From Isoetes taiwanensis (taxonomy: Eukaryota; Streptophyta; Lycopodiopsida; Isoetales; Isoetaceae), in NCBI GenBank assembly GCA_021234155.1, contig JAJEKV010000064.1, positions 5,642,001 through 5,706,000 on the forward strand: DNA of 64,000 nucleotides, in the 5' to 3' direction. Under the pieces are notes generated by a model, which saw nothing but the letters and a program-made list of their open reading frames with translations, was not told the origin of the DNA and did no database searches. Shown here one piece after another: positions 43,730-55,653 of this stretch. Positions within the stretch are counted from its first letter, which is position 1, and each line of letters begins with the position of its first letter. A program made the translations under genes and the position numbers.

Positions 43730-44365
43730 TGATATGGTTTAAGGTTAATAACTAATAATGGTGCTCGGGGGAGTGGCCTTGTATGGAACAATATTTATTG
43801 ATATGATCAAGTAAGAAAGTCATCCAGTAGGTCCAAGCCTTGCTATTATCAAAGAGGGAGCTAAAAATAAACCTTGACCTTTATTTAGAAGCAAAAAGGC
43901 AAAAAAGGTATTATTACCTATAAATAAAAGGACAACTTTGAGACGTGATATCTCCGCAACCACAGCTCAAAAATCGGCGATCCTTACCTTGTTGGAAAGC
44001 CCTTGAAGTATAGTTTCCAGATTGGGCTTGGTTGTCCATAGATTCCTTACGGTTTGAAAGTTATGCCCAGAAAGGCGCATAGGGGTCTGAGTTGACTGCA
44101 CAGCTAGATCTGCTTCTTCCTATGTTGATGATGAGCCTACCCTTACCTTCTAGTATCTTCTCTTGTTCCTTGCTTGATCATATCAATAGAAGGAGTTCAT
44201 GTAACACCAGTGGTTGGTGGCTAGAGAGATCTTGTCTTGCGGAGTAGCTTGACTTGGTGATATCTCTTCTAGTTGGTCCGGTTGGGTGGTAAAACGAGTA
44301 CCCTGTGGTGCTTTACTTTCTAATAAGTTGATGAGTTTTGCAGGAAGAATAGACCATTCGTATCA
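43730..44365 (+). repeat. 5' LTR of element D
   Basis: 636 bp, paired with 45535-46169. Confidence 0.95.
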
Positions 44366-44367
44366 AT

Positions 44368-44379
44368 TGGTATCAGAGC
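44368..44379 (+). promoter_or_regulatory. primer-binding site of element D
   Basis: TGGTATCAGAGC two bases after the 5' LTR, an exact tRNA-iMet match. Confidence 0.92.
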
Positions 44380-45518
44380 CCAGTTCCGGTCTTTACCAAC
44401 GGAGCTGTGGGTGATGGAAGGCGTTGGAAATTTAAGTGGCTATGCAGCACAAGAGGTCTAAGAGGGCTAAATTGCAAATGGGTTACCTCTTGTCTGATAT
44501 GAAATTGATGTTTAGGGATTGTGATTAGAATCTTTAGATATTTCTTATTGCATCCTTATGGCTGAGGTTGGTGCCTCAAGGTTAGAAAGAGTTGGTGCTC
44601 TTGACCAAGCGATTGGAATGAGCGGATGCCATGTCCAAGTGAATGGAATGAGTTGGTGCTCATGTCCATGCGAATAGAATGTTTGTTATTCTTGATGTTC
44701 GCAGGTCTTCTGGTTGGTGCTGGAGATTGCGAACTGGAATGGAGATTGATCAGAAGTTGGTGCTTCTGGTGGAGGTTAGTAAATATTTTGTTTTAAACTA
44801 ACCTATACTTTGAGGCAAATTAAGTTGATGTTCAACTTGTGGTTTTTGGAGACTAAGTTTATTCCTGAGAAGGGAAGGGAAAATATCTTTCTTGTTCAAG
44901 TTGAATGGTGATATTTAACTTGAAGGACTGGAAAGGGTTTACTTTCTGTCCGAGTAGAAAAAGCTACTTGGAGCATCAGAAAGGGCTAGGAATGCCATGA
45001 CTGTTCAAGTGAGGGACGCCTACTTGATGGATCAGTATGAAGATTTTTCTGTCCAAGCGCGGACCCTGCCTTGGAGGATCAGAAAAAGAACATTCCTAGG
45101 GGGACAAGATTAGTCCCAAAAAGGAAAGACTAACATGCTTTTTAGAAATTGATTAGATCAATTTTGAAAAGGGATCTTTGATGGTTTCCTTTCAGGTTTA
45201 ATGATGATTGAGTTTTCGCAGAACATGGACATTATGATGTAAATGAGACTTGCGCAGGAGTATGAGCGAACTTTGCTAGAATTCCTTATTAACGATTATA
45301 AGGATGTCAAGTCCTCTAAGTAAATTGAGGCCATTTCTAATAGAATTGAAATGAAAGACCTCTAAATGAACTGAGGCAATTTTTAGCCTAAAGGGCTGGA
45401 CTAGGAAATTTTTAGCCTAAAGGGCTGGATTTGACAACTTTTTATTATGCAGGTTGTAGCCATGGACTTGGTTGTGTCAAATTTGCCATATAATTTCTTG
45501 ATCGAGGACGATCAATCC
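44380..45518 (+). other. interior of element D, non-coding
   Basis: No frame above about 40 codons and no retroelement domain. Variants of GTTGGTGCT...GGAATG recur several times between 44560 and 44780, and AGCCTAAAGGGCTGGA recurs at 45386-45431. Presumably packaging and replication signals only. Confidence 0.7.
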
Positions 45519-45534
45519 TGAGAAGGGGAGGAAT
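45519..45534 (+). promoter_or_regulatory. polypurine tract of element D
   Basis: GAGAAGGGGAGGAAT lies directly against the 3' LTR. Confidence 0.85.
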
Positions 45535-46169
45535 TGATATGGTTTAAGGTTAATAACTAATAATGGTGCTCGGGGGAGTGGCCTTGCATGGAACAATATT
45601 TATTGATATGATCAAGTAAGAAAGTCATCCAGTAGGTCCAAGCCTTGCTATTATCAAAGAGGGAGCTAAAAATAAACCTTGACCTTTATTTAGAAGCAAA
45701 AAGGCAAAAAAGGTATTATTACCTATAAATAAAAGGACAACTTTGAGACGTGATATCTCCGCAACCACAGTAAAAAATCGGCGATCCTTACCTTGTTGGA
45801 AAGCCCTTGAAGTATAGTTTCCAGATTGGGCTTGGTTGTCCATAGATTCCTTACGGTTTGAAAGGTATGCCCAGAAAGGCGCATAGGGGTCTGAGTTGAC
45901 TGCACAGCTAGATCTGCTTCTTCCTATGTTGATGATGAGCCTAGCCTTACCTTCTAGTATCTTCTCTTGTTCCTTGCTTGATCATATCAATAGAAGGAGT
46001 TCATGTAACACCAGTGGTTGGTGGCTAGAGAGATCTTGTCTTGCGGAGTAGCTTGACTTGGTGATATCTCTTCTAGTTGGTCCGGTTGGGTGGTAAAACG
46101 AGTACCCTGTGGTGCTTTACTTTCTAATAAGTTGATGAGTTTTGCAGGAAGAATAGACCATTCGTATCA
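45535..46169 (+). repeat. 3' LTR of element D
   Basis: 635 bp, followed by CCTAG. Confidence 0.95.
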
Positions 46170-46491
46170 CCTAGTGTCTCCTCTTTTGGAGCGCCCATCT
46201 TATTTCCTACGAATAAAGATGAGAGCCTGCGGATGTGCATTGACTATCGTCAATTGAATAAGCACACCATTAAGAATTACAACCTTACCTAGAGCGGATG
46301 ATTTGATGGACCAACTCCAAGGAGTGAAGTTCTTCTTCAAGATCGACTTAAGATTAGGTTGACATCAGATTCGAAACAAGAAGGAGGATGTTCATAAATC
46401 AACATTCAAAATGAGATATGGGCACTATGAATTGATTTTCATGTCTTTTGGACTGACTAATGCCCCAACAACATTCATGAGGTTTATAAAT
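46170..46491 (+). pseudogene. Gypsy reverse transcriptase N-terminal part (element H)
   Basis: Pieces in several frames: [25 protein letters not shown], then remnants of KIDLR and the MSFGLTNAP block near 46440-46480. It ends at the LINE insertion at 46491. Confidence 0.8.
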
Positions 46492-47855
46492 ATGGTGTAC
46501 CCTCTCACCCACCCTGTTTGGAATATTTATTGATGAATTAGAAGAGTGGATGGAAAGGGAAGGAGGAACAGGAGTGCACCTTAATAAATATGTTGTTCAA
46601 CTTTTGCTTTATGCAGACGATGTGGTTCTTCTCTCTAGAACAGAAACAGGGCTTCAGAAAGAATTAACTGCATTGGAGATTCGGGAGAAAGGCATGACAG
46701 TGAATAAAGAAAAGACAAAAGTCATGATAATAGGAAAGCGGCAGAATATCAGCTTTTATTTGGAAGGGGAAGCTCTAGAACAGGTGCATCAGTATAAATA
46801 TTTGGGTGTTGAGTTCACGGATAATTACAAATGGAATGCTGGGGTAAGTAAGAGAATATCTGGGGGGATGAGAGCTTTATACAGCATCATGAGCATATGG
46901 AAGAACATACATGTCCAGGAATGGTCTTTGAAGAAACTTATGTTTAAAATGTTAGTGCAGCCAGTTATTCTATATGGTTGTCCAGTATGGGGACCAGGCT
47001 TGTCAAAGAAGAATTGGGCAAATATTGAACAAATACAAAAGAGATTTTTAATAGCAGAGCTTGGTGCCAAAGTACAAACACCATATCGATGCTTCTTCTT
47101 TGAGGCGTGATTTCTTCCACTAGAGGCGTAAGCACTATGTTTGACACTTGGATATTTAAGAAGGATACAAAGTCTAGAAGATGATAGGCTACCTCGACAT
47201 GCTCTAAGTGAATCAATGAAACACCAAAATGGCTGGTACACACAATTGAAGGAATGGTTGGAAAGATGGGCACTAAATATAGATGAGATACCAGCAACTG
47301 AATTGGGGATTCGTAGTTTACTTTCGAAAAGGTGTTGAGCACAATATGGATGCCACCTCTGCACCCAAATTGGGCTTCTATTATAACAAAGTCAACCTCA
47401 TGATGATGTATGTTGAACAGGACTATCTTAATAGTCGCATGTCGAGAAAACACGTAAGCTCATCTCCCAAGTGCGCCCTCGCCCCATTCTTTGGAAATCG
47501 AAAGTACGCACATGACTTGCCAAGGGAGTTGAGGTTTTGTCCTTGTTGCAGAGAAGCGGTGGTTGAGGATGAAGAACACGCATTCCTTGAATGCTCCAGG
47601 TTTGAAGAAATACGGGAGATCTATGGGATTTATGGGAATTTTTCTATGCTACTTACATTACCAGCAGCCCACTTAGGAGCTTACCTTCAAGCTTGGTGGA
47701 AACATCGTAAGATAATTTTAGAACTAAATGATGTTGCAGATAATCTTGAGGCAAATGGCCTCGTTTAGTGTTTCTTTCTACATGTATTTCTCTTGTCGCC
47801 TAATGGACCTGAGGGTCTGAAATGGCGTGACAATAAATCAATCAATCAATCAATC
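46492..47855 (+). mobile_element. LINE 3' half with reverse transcriptase YADD and (AATC)n tail
   Basis: ATAAAT occurs at 46486-46491 and 47856-47861, bracketing the insert. It starts inside the conserved block before the catalytic motif. It then encodes VVQLLLYADDVVLLSRTETGL (active-site YADD intact), KYLGVEFTDNYKW, MLVQPVILYGCPVWGPGL, and in a second frame (47283-47768) a zinc motif CPCCREAVVEDEEHAFLEC. The 3' end is (AATC)n at 47837-47855. Protein blocks match the (TTCC)n copies but at clear distance, so it is a sister subfamily with another tail. It is inserted in the polymerase gene of element H. Confidence 0.9.
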
Positions 47856-48230
47856 ATAAATGATATTTTTTGTGAGTTCCTCGAGGACTTTATAATTGTC
47901 TTCTTCGACAACATCTTCGTCTACAGTTGGAAGAGCATTGTCCTACATTTGAGAAGAGTTATTGAGAAATTGGGAAGACATAAACTCTACGCTAAGTTAT
48001 CTAAGTGTCATTTTGCAATAGGAAGGGTAGAGTATTTGGGATATATCATTCACCCGAGGGTATTTCAACTGATCCGGTGGAATGTCCGACCCCTAAGAAT
48101 GTCCATGATATGAGGAGCTTTCTTGGTTTAGCAGGCTACTACAGAAAGTTTGTGAAAAACTTCACCAAAGTTGTGATATTGTTCACAAACCTCACAAAAT
48201 TGTAGAAGATCAAGGATTAGAAAGATCATT
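47856..48230 (+). pseudogene. Gypsy reverse transcriptase C-terminal part (element H)
   Basis: Encodes NDIFCEFLEDFIIVFFDNIFVYS. The catalytic YxDD reads FFDN, so the second Asp is Asn. LYAKLSKCHFAIGRVEYLGY and, in the next frame, FLGLAGYYRKFVKNFTK follow. Element F has FFDG at the same place, so the family sequence was probably FFDD. Confidence 0.9.
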
Positions 48231-48790
48231 GGGAGTGTAAAGTTCAAGAAAGCTTCGACAAGCTCAAGGAAGTATTGATGGCAGCACCATTGCTCACCCT
48301 CCCAGATCCGAAGAAAGACAAGCTATTAGTGATAGATGCAAGCTGGATCGCAATTGATGCAGTCCTGATGTAAGAGGAACGAGTAGTTGCTTACGACTCT
48401 CATAAGATGAATGACGCTGAAATGCGATACTCAATACATGACCAAGAGCTTCTAGCAGTAGTAAGAGCTCTAAAGGTAGGGAGGCATTATATGATGGGAA
48501 GAAGGTTCAAGTCAGATATCGATCACCAGAGCCTCTAGTATATATTTAAGCAACCACACCTCAAATTGAGGCAATGGAGCTGGATGAAGTTCTTGAAAGA
48601 GTGTGATTTTGAGATATCATACAAACCAGAAAAAACTCAATGTGGTTGCAGATGTGTTGTCTCGACATCCCTTGACAATGCGAGTTGCAATGCAGTCTTG
48701 ACCCTCGCCAGCGAGTATGAAAAGAAGATAAAGCAAACCTTGCCTACAGATAGGGATTTTATAGAAGCATGGGCTTTGATGCCTTAATGG
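48231..48790 (+). pseudogene. Gypsy RNase H (element H)
   Basis: Shows LLTLPDPKKDKLLVIDAS, EERVVAYDSHKMNDAE, HDQELLAVVRALK and, after a TAG, LRQWSWMKFLKECDFEISYKP. Stops at about 48370 (TAA) and 48537 (TAG) and a shift near 48640 break it. Confidence 0.85.
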
Positions 48791-48792
48791 TA

Positions 48793-49646
48793 GTGATAGT
48801 TATTTAAGAGATTCTTAGATTGCATGGAATTCCCATAGCAATTGTCTTAGATAGAGATTCGAAGTTCATCAGTGCCTTTTGGCAAGACTTCTTTAGCACG
48901 ATCTACACCAAGTTGTGGATGAGTTCTTCTTATCATCTGCAGACAGATGGGCAAATAGAGCACACCAACAGAATCCTGGAAGACATGTTGAGAAACTACG
49001 TTTGGAACAAGCAATCCAAATGGGCCGATTATATCCACCTAGTTGAGTTTGTGCACAATAGTACGCAAGAATCATCAATGAGGTCTCCCTTCATAATTAC
49101 TTATGGCTATCAATACCTAACTCCATATATGTGGCACAACCCAGTGTCCAAGGTGGAAGTTTCTTAACAACTTCTGGCAAATATGTAGCAACTTGTGGAG
49201 GAAGTGCGAGGCTATCTTCTAGCACAGAAGAGTCTAGTAGATAAACACTTCACGAAGTTTGTTATGGAAGATAAAGTTTGGCGCAATATAAAGGTGAAGC
49301 AAACGAAGCTCTGCATTGGCAATTGCAAGAAACTTGCTCCACGATGGGCGGGCCCTTTAAGATTATAAAACTAATAGGGATCCAATCCTATAAGCTTGAC
49401 TTACCCACTCATCTAAAGGTTCACAAGGTTTTCCATGTAAGCTTATTAAAGAAATGCACTCCAAATCTGGAGGAGATTTTGGAGACTCCAACCTTGTTGC
49501 AAATGATTGAGGAGCAACTCGAGATTGTTTCTAAGTTAATTCTTGATAAAGCATTCAAGAAGACACAAAGGTCAGAATTCCTTCAATATCCGTTCAAGTG
49601 GAAACACTTACCCGTGGAAGACGCGACATGGGTAATTGAAGCATGA
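48793..49646 (+). pseudogene. Gypsy integrase C-terminal half with chromodomain-like end (element H)
   Basis: IVLDRDSKFISAFW carries the second Asp and TDGQIEHTNRILEDML carries the catalytic Glu. The first Asp and the zinc domain are deleted (48790-48830). After a shift, KVHKVFHVSLLKK and a terminal block F.WKHLPVEDATWVIE follow. The latter resembles the chromodomain-like end of plant chromoviruses. Confidence 0.85.
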
Positions 49647-49807
49647 TCTAGAGAAGCGATATCCACAATTTATAGAGCAATTCGATGGCTAGGTCACCTC
49701 CGGCTTAATCGATGTCGGTTCATCAGGTAAGTGTAGCCTTAGCATGTGTATTAGAGCTAAGGTGGGAAGAGTGTATGCATCTTGGTGTAGCTAAGATGCA
49801 TACATAT

Positions 49808-50060
49808 AAGCAGATGATCGTGAGCGATAATGGGATCATCCTAAATGTTCTCTAGCCATGATGCACTGCGTATGCACATGACTTGAGGTCATATAGGTTA
49901 AGCAGGTGATCATGGGGGATGATAGGATTATCCTAAATGTTCTCTAGCCATGATGCACTGTGTGCGCACATGACAAGAGGTCATGTAAGGGTAGGCATAT
50001 AATCATGGCGATGATGGGATCATCTTAAATGTTTCTTATGCCATGATTTAGTGCAGGTAA
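49808..50060 (+). repeat. ~92-bp tandem repeat, three copies, 3' of element H pol
   Basis: CCTAAATGTTCTCTAGCCATGATGCACTG occurs at about 49840 and 49933, with a diverged third copy at about 50024. It lies in the 3' untranslated part before the LTR. Confidence 0.85.
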
Positions 50061-50269
50061 GTAGAGGTAATCTTGAACTGGTAGTTCGGTTCAAGTAGGT
50101 TAAATAGAAGGTGGTCCCTTTAAACCACATAATATATTAATAAAAGGACTTACTAATGTGGTGTATTACTATGCAGACCAACCTTGAAGAGGATGGGGCA
50201 ATGAGAAGAGCACAATGAGGAGCGCAGGATTTTGGATAAATGTTTTGTCTAAAACATTATGTGATAATG

Positions 50270-52170
50270 TTTAGGAGGATAATCTAAGTAAACATTGCCC
50301 AAAATTGCAATTATTGTTGTTATTAATGATTGTTATAAGGCTTACCTTAATTTTGTTAAACTGTTGTTAAGTATTATCGTAAGTGGTACTCATACAGTAT
50401 CATATATGCTAGAAATATGTATACTATATCTCCAGGTCAAAGTACATGTCGCCAAGATGACATGTACAAGGGATGGACACAATCATACCGTAGGTATGAC
50501 CATGTGCGACGACCATAAGGAGAATTGATATATTATAAATGGTATAATACTACTAATGAACCTTAGATATATTATGTGGGTCACATAATATATCCCTAGG
50601 GGCAAAGTCTTAACATGTCATCTAACATGTTAAGTGTGAGCCATTAAAGCCCACGTGTGTGGCAAATGCCTATTTGCATGTGTTGTCAAAGGGAGAGCAC
50701 CCTATTCCAAATACCTATTAATAGGTATTTGCTATAAAGGTGCTAATTGGCCCCACTTGCCATGTGGCAAGGCATCATTAGACCAAGTGGCCAAATCGCA
50801 GACCAAGATTCCAATTTCGAGGCCTAACAAGGAGAGAGCTTAAACCCTAAAACCTTTTAGATTTTGGGCCTACAGTGATTATGGGCCCTTTCGGAGGTCG
50901 TTTCGAGCTTTGGAGGGCAGAATTCGGTCTCAGAGCTCAAGTAGAGCTCACATACCTAAGGCGCTTCCCCAACGTCTTCGTATTTCGTGGAGAATGCCAT
51001 GTCAGGCAGTTTCAGTGGGGAGTTGGACGATGGAACAAGTTGCTCATAGTTTAGGTTGTCAGTCCTAACTTAGCAGTAGGATTTAAGCTACATAGCACCT
51101 TTGTACGTGCTCATAGACCATTAACCCTAAAACCAGACTGACCAAGGAACCCCCAAGGAACACTGACCCTTGTATTCTTTAGGGTTAGATATGATGTATT
51201 AGAACTGTTGTTCTATTAAGATGATTAGATGATTAGATGATCATAGTATGATACTCTATTTTGCACCTTTTGTGTATGGGAGTAAAGGGGGTAGAGACAT
51301 AGGAGCTATGAATAGTATGATCCTAGTAGTTAGACCTCTGTAATTCCCATTACAGTGCAACCTATGCATAGAGAGCCCACCTGATTGTGGGCCTAGAGCA
51401 TTGACTGGCTTAGAATAGGGGACTTGTTTCGATTGCAGAGGGATCCAGGATGTGCGTTCTCTGCCAGGGAGTCACTCCGAGAGGGCAAGGTATGTATTTG
51501 ACACCGTCCTAGGTGATGTGTCACCTCAATGAGGTTAGGTTGAGTACGAGCGGGGGCAACCTCTTCTCTCTATACCTGCCATGGCAAGATGCCTCTTGGA
51601 AGGAGCAACCTTCCTGCCTCATCAGACCAAGGGATGCAACCTTAGAGTAATCTTAGGGTTACGTCTCTGGCAGGCTATAATCGAGATCCAAAGCTTATGG
51701 ATCTATATGCAAAATATGCACAGGAGGGGCGGATGGAGTGGACTACCGCTGCCATTATTCAATGCCAGCCAACTCCAGTGTTACAACTTTCGTCAGCTGT
51801 TATCTTGTAGCCCGGATCATCAGTCTCACCTCACAAAATCTGAGCTTGAGTTAGGATCTCCCGTGTGATGCTATGGTGATGTTGCACTATGATGATGATG
51901 TTGTATTGTTGATGGTGCCTCACCCTTCATGTTGAGCATTTAGTTTATTATGATATAAGTTGCTTGTACTTACATTTACATGCTTTGGCAGTGAGATCCA
52001 CCCCGAGGAAGACGAAAAAGACACATCCTTCTTCCGCACCAAATCTCGAGCACCACCAGTAGTTGATGCTGCGTGGATGGCCTCTTGTCGATCTGCAGAG
52101 TTGGCATGAGGGATCTCCATGGCTTATACAACGGGAGCATCGTATAAGTTAGGGGGATGTCATACCGGGG
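50270..52170 (+). repeat. LTR-like region, probable 3' LTR of element H
   Basis: The stretch 51480-51760 matches, on the plus strand, the reversed LTR of F (GGCAAGGTATG, CTAGGTGATG.GTC.CCTCA.TG.GGTT, CTGCCTCAT, ATATGCACAGGAGGG.CGGATGGAGTG). It ends near GGGGGATGTCATA at 52158, like GGGGATGTCACA in F. The left edge was not fixed. No coding sequence. Confidence 0.6.
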
Positions 52171-52400
52171 AGTGTAGGTCACCTACCTTGTAGATGGGAA
52201 CATCCCTAGCTACTGGGGGAGGCCTTCCTGTAATGCCCTGTTGAACAAGGCAGTTAGGATTAGCATCATGGATGGCCATGACCACTTGAGCAACTCTGCT
52301 TGCATGCCGTCCAAGTCCGCGCCACTTTCCTATTGGCAAGATGTTATAGGCCTTGGACGACATGGAAGCCAATCCACTATCTAGGCACAATACCTTATGC
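52171..52400 (-). other. short minus frame without known product
   Basis: A minus frame of 76 codons (52390-52160) reads KAYNILPIGKWRGLGRHASR and NCLVQQGITGRPPPVA. No domain recognised; it may be a gag remnant. Confidence 0.3.
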
Positions 52401-52429
52401 TAGGAGCTGCTTTTGCATGTGTTCATCTA

Positions 52430-52535
52430 GTATATATGATAGGTTTAAGGTCTCTACCACAGGACCAATTGGTCATACTTGAACCCGTGACCTTTGTGGC
52501 AGTTTAAGGTCCTGCCACTAGACCATGCCCCAAAG
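52430..52535 (-). mobile_element. tRNA-derived SINE head
   Basis: The minus strand reads GGGGCATGGTCTAGTGGCAG (A-box like) from about 52534 down and GGGTTCAAGTATGACC (B-box like) near 52480, spaced as in tRNA genes. The arms do not form a full tRNA with normal acceptor stem, so I call it a SINE. The tail and target duplication are not resolved. Confidence 0.6.
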
Positions 52536-53180
52536 GCGTCATCCTTCAGAAGCTTCGCATTCAAACGAAAGCAAGTTCATCCAAAATGGCACTACCAATG
52601 GTAAGTTTGGGATATGATGATTAAACATAATTATCCTGAAGGCAATATCGAAGGGAGGGGGAGGGCAAGGGGGGCACGATTACGTTTGTATATTTATTAT
52701 TCTAACATTGTGTATTATTGCTGCGACAATAGGTCCTACTCGATCTAAACGCATCCCGACACCTTCAACGTCACCCACCACGTCACTTAGCAGCCCCATC
52801 CTACTAGATGTGTTATGGAAGTAGGGCTCATATGATATGGTTTTGGAGGATCATATAGTGTAAGATAACGCCACACTTTCCATTAAGGCCATATCTATTC
52901 AAACATAAAGAGCAAAACTACGAATACTAGAGGACCACAAATGAGAGGCCATTAGAGCTTCTTACCTAATAGAAACTAAAGGAGGGATATAATTTGTAAA
53001 GAATTTGAGCCACAAGTGAAGATAAGCCACTACTTGAAAGCTAAGATAAGCCACTTGTACAATGGGACATGGAATTGATGAGATAATGACCAAGGAGCTA
53101 GTGGCAACTATAACACCAAGTTGAGGAGCGGATTAGGTTGACAACCATAAGAATGGACTAAGACATCCATATATCAATGA
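52536..53180. other. AT-rich stretch without recognisable gene
   Basis: No frame of interest and no repeat recognised. A G-run lies at 52654-52676. Confidence 0.5.
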
Positions 53181-53189
53181 TAAAGATAA

Positions 53190-53882
53190 AGGAAAATTTC
53201 CCAAAGACACCTCTAAAATGTCTTTTATATATTTTCTAAACACTCACGACACCCTAATCTATCTTCAAATTTCCACTTTTCTTTATAATCTTGCAAGTTT
53301 TAATAGTCGACAACCAAAGATGAACAAGAAGAAGATACACTATCCTGCATGCCTCCATACATACACTTTATGCCATTTTCACTAGTGATACAGGGTGAAA
53401 GAAATTTCTAAAGAATTTGCACTTCATGGACAAGAAGAAAGATGAGCCCATTTGAAATAGAAAATGAAACTACTTTGCATGAAGTACATGCAATTGATGC
53501 ATTCTTCTATAACCATTGATGCATTTTTAATAATATATCGAATTGGAGAAGGGTAAAAGAAAGTTCTTAGACAAAGCATATTTCCTATGTATTTTGAATG
53601 TTTTGTTTGCGAAAAGCTATCTCAAAATTAATCGAGTTCATGCAATTCAATCAGAGCTGTATAAGACTCACAATACAATGTTGATTGATTTCTATATAGG
53701 ACTCACAAATAGAAATCTTCTACAGAACTAAGTTGGCGGTAACTCGTTTTGAGACTTAAGGGCAGTTTGGGCATTTCTAAAAATACAAAGGGGTTTTTTT
53801 TTGGGTACTTGGTCAACAATTAAAGGTATTTTGATAAATTTTCCGGCTTTTTGACAACAAAAGGTATTTTGATAAATGTCCC
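53190..53882. mobile_element. Small non-autonomous Mutator-like element with 9-bp target duplication
   Basis: TAAAGATAA lies at 53181-53189 and 53883-53891. The left end reads AGGAAAATTTCCCAAAGACAC, and the right end on the minus strand reads GGGACATTTATCAAAATACC. These are imperfect but alignable terminal inverted repeats of the common plant Mutator type. 693 bp; no transposase. Confidence 0.8.
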
Positions 53883-53891
53883 TAAAGATAA

Positions 53892-55653
53892 GCAATGCTA
53901 TAGCCCCACGTAGAGTAGTTGACTTGGCAAAAAGGGAAATGTTGTGGCTAGGGCCAGGCTTAGCAGCGGGGAGGTGAGAACATCGTGAATAAAGCAGCAA
54001 AATGCTCTTCAAGATTCAAGGTCCCAATTATCCCCGAGCTTGTTCGACCACCGAGGTATCGTTTCTTATCTTATCGATCATCTCTGTATCAGTTAGTTTT
54101 CTTGGAAGTGCAAAGTCTTGGTCGTTTGCAAAGTTTTGGTCGAATGTGGGTTACTACCCATTCGTCCCTAAAAGGGCCACCATCGTTAGGAATTCTGTAG
54201 TTAAATAATTACTGAAGGATGGGAGGAGGACATGTGGTAGCATCAAATGCGCAGTTGATGGTGGTTGCACTTTGTTATTTGCAAAACTTTGAATGCTCAT
54301 GGGCTTAAGAGTGTGTCGAATTTTAGAAAGACTACCATCAAGATTTATGCCTCTTGTAGACATGTATGATGCTGTCTATGGTTTTTTGAAATCAAATATG
54401 TGAAACATGCGCCAAAATAAGATTAGGAAGGTTACGTCGAAGGCTAGAACATTTCTGAAGCTAATGTTTGTGGTGATTATGCTTTAAATTTTAGAAAATT
54501 TTGTTTCTGCATCTTTGATGCTTATCATCCTATGTTATTTAAGATCTTGCCGTCGTTCTTGCTGTAGCAAAGGCATTGCAGTGAAGAGAGTTTTGAGAGG
54601 TCCAGTTGCTTTATTAGCTTTTGTATTTTCTGTCCAATGTATCTCAAAATACTTTGAAATATATCTGTTCGTCTTCATGGTTTCATCCTCTATTTGCACA
54701 CATGAAATTTTTAGGCAGCAGCATTGAACAAGCTGCATTCTCTTATTTCCAGTGTCCCATAGAATTTGGTGGCCTCTTTGTCTCTGAATGTATCATCTGC
54801 CATGCGATAAATATGATACTTGAAAACAGATATTTACGATAAATATGATGCTCTTCCAGCGTATTGAAGCCTCATGTACTATATCTGAAATAGAACATAG
54901 GATCCGTTTTGTCCGAACTCCAATTCTGCAGATGATTATGTGGATTCAGCTTTGAATACTATCTAATCTTTCACCTATAAAATAAAGAGGTAGGTCCCCA
55001 TTGCATAAGAGATATTCTTGAATCAAAAGTATCAAATGCATTTTTCAAGCAGATGAATGAGATATGAAATGGTATAGATTTACTGATGTTTAGATGAGGT
55101 TTAAGCGTGATGTAAAATACCTTGTAGATCCTCATGGTATGCCAAAGCATAAGCATACAAATTCTGTTTTCATTTCATTTTTCTTTATTCAATCTGTGCC
55201 TCAATCACTTGGAGATGAGAGGGATACTGCATATGAATAATAGTTGAATAATACAAGATGACTTCTTGACATTCGTGGCAGCGTCACTTTCTACTTGCAC
55301 ATCGTTGTCCTGGAAGAAGCGGCTGGGTGGTATCGATTGCCTTGCCGCCTGGTTCTAACCCGCTCTACCAGTGTTTTTTTCCCAGTGGTTACACCGGGGA
55401 ATGTATGTATGGTTTGAACATAGGCTTAGCAGATCTTCAATGAAAACTCAAGATCGCAATTATGTTTGTAGTTACTTTGATCTCAGGGGACCTCCTCGTA
55501 TATTTTGGCCGTCGTATCATGTATGTGAACTTATTTATTTGGTTTATGCAGCACTTCCTGCAGTTGAGTCTTGCAGCTAGTTTGAAAGATGTCTTCGGAT
55601 TAAACAAGTGCATGGGTCAATTGTGAAGCCATGGCTATCTAGGCACAGCCCAG
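53892..55653 (+). other. upstream region of the START gene
   Basis: 1.76 kb without a coding frame of note. CGAGGTATCG near 54055 and several TTGCAG/ATGCAG sites at 55550-55575 could be splice sites of a non-coding first exon. An in-frame stop (TGA at 55624) precedes the first Met of the gene. No clear TATA box was fixed. Confidence 0.35.

Larger units (their letters stand above)
43730..46169 (+). mobile_element. Short non-autonomous LTR retrotransposon D, very young
   Basis: LTRs at 43730-44365 and 45535-46169 (636 and 635 bp) start TGATATGG and end GTATCA. They differ at only about five or six positions by eye, so they are near 99% identical. CCTAG flanks both sides (43725-43729 and 46170-46174). 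A primer site and a polypurine tract are both present. The 1.17-kb interior has no gag or pol, only degenerate repeats of a TTGGTGCT phrase. Element E is an older relative in the opposite orientation. It sits in the polymerase gene of element H. Confidence 0.95.
41190..52170 (+). mobile_element. Gypsy LTR retrotransposon H, defective, with nested insertions
   Basis: Plus strand: gag pieces (41190-43060), protease-polymerase linker (43185-43720), element D, polymerase N-part, a LINE, polymerase C-part, RNase H, integrase, a chromodomain-like end (to 49646), then an LTR-like region to about 52170. Its protein blocks match those of F. No 5' LTR or primer site is present, because the 5' LTR of F abuts the gag part. 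The edges are therefore approximate. Confidence 0.75.

Noticed and set aside
52430-52535. Functional tRNA gene
   Set aside because: A and B boxes fit, but no complete cloverleaf with matching acceptor stem is visible, so a tRNA-derived SINE is more likely.
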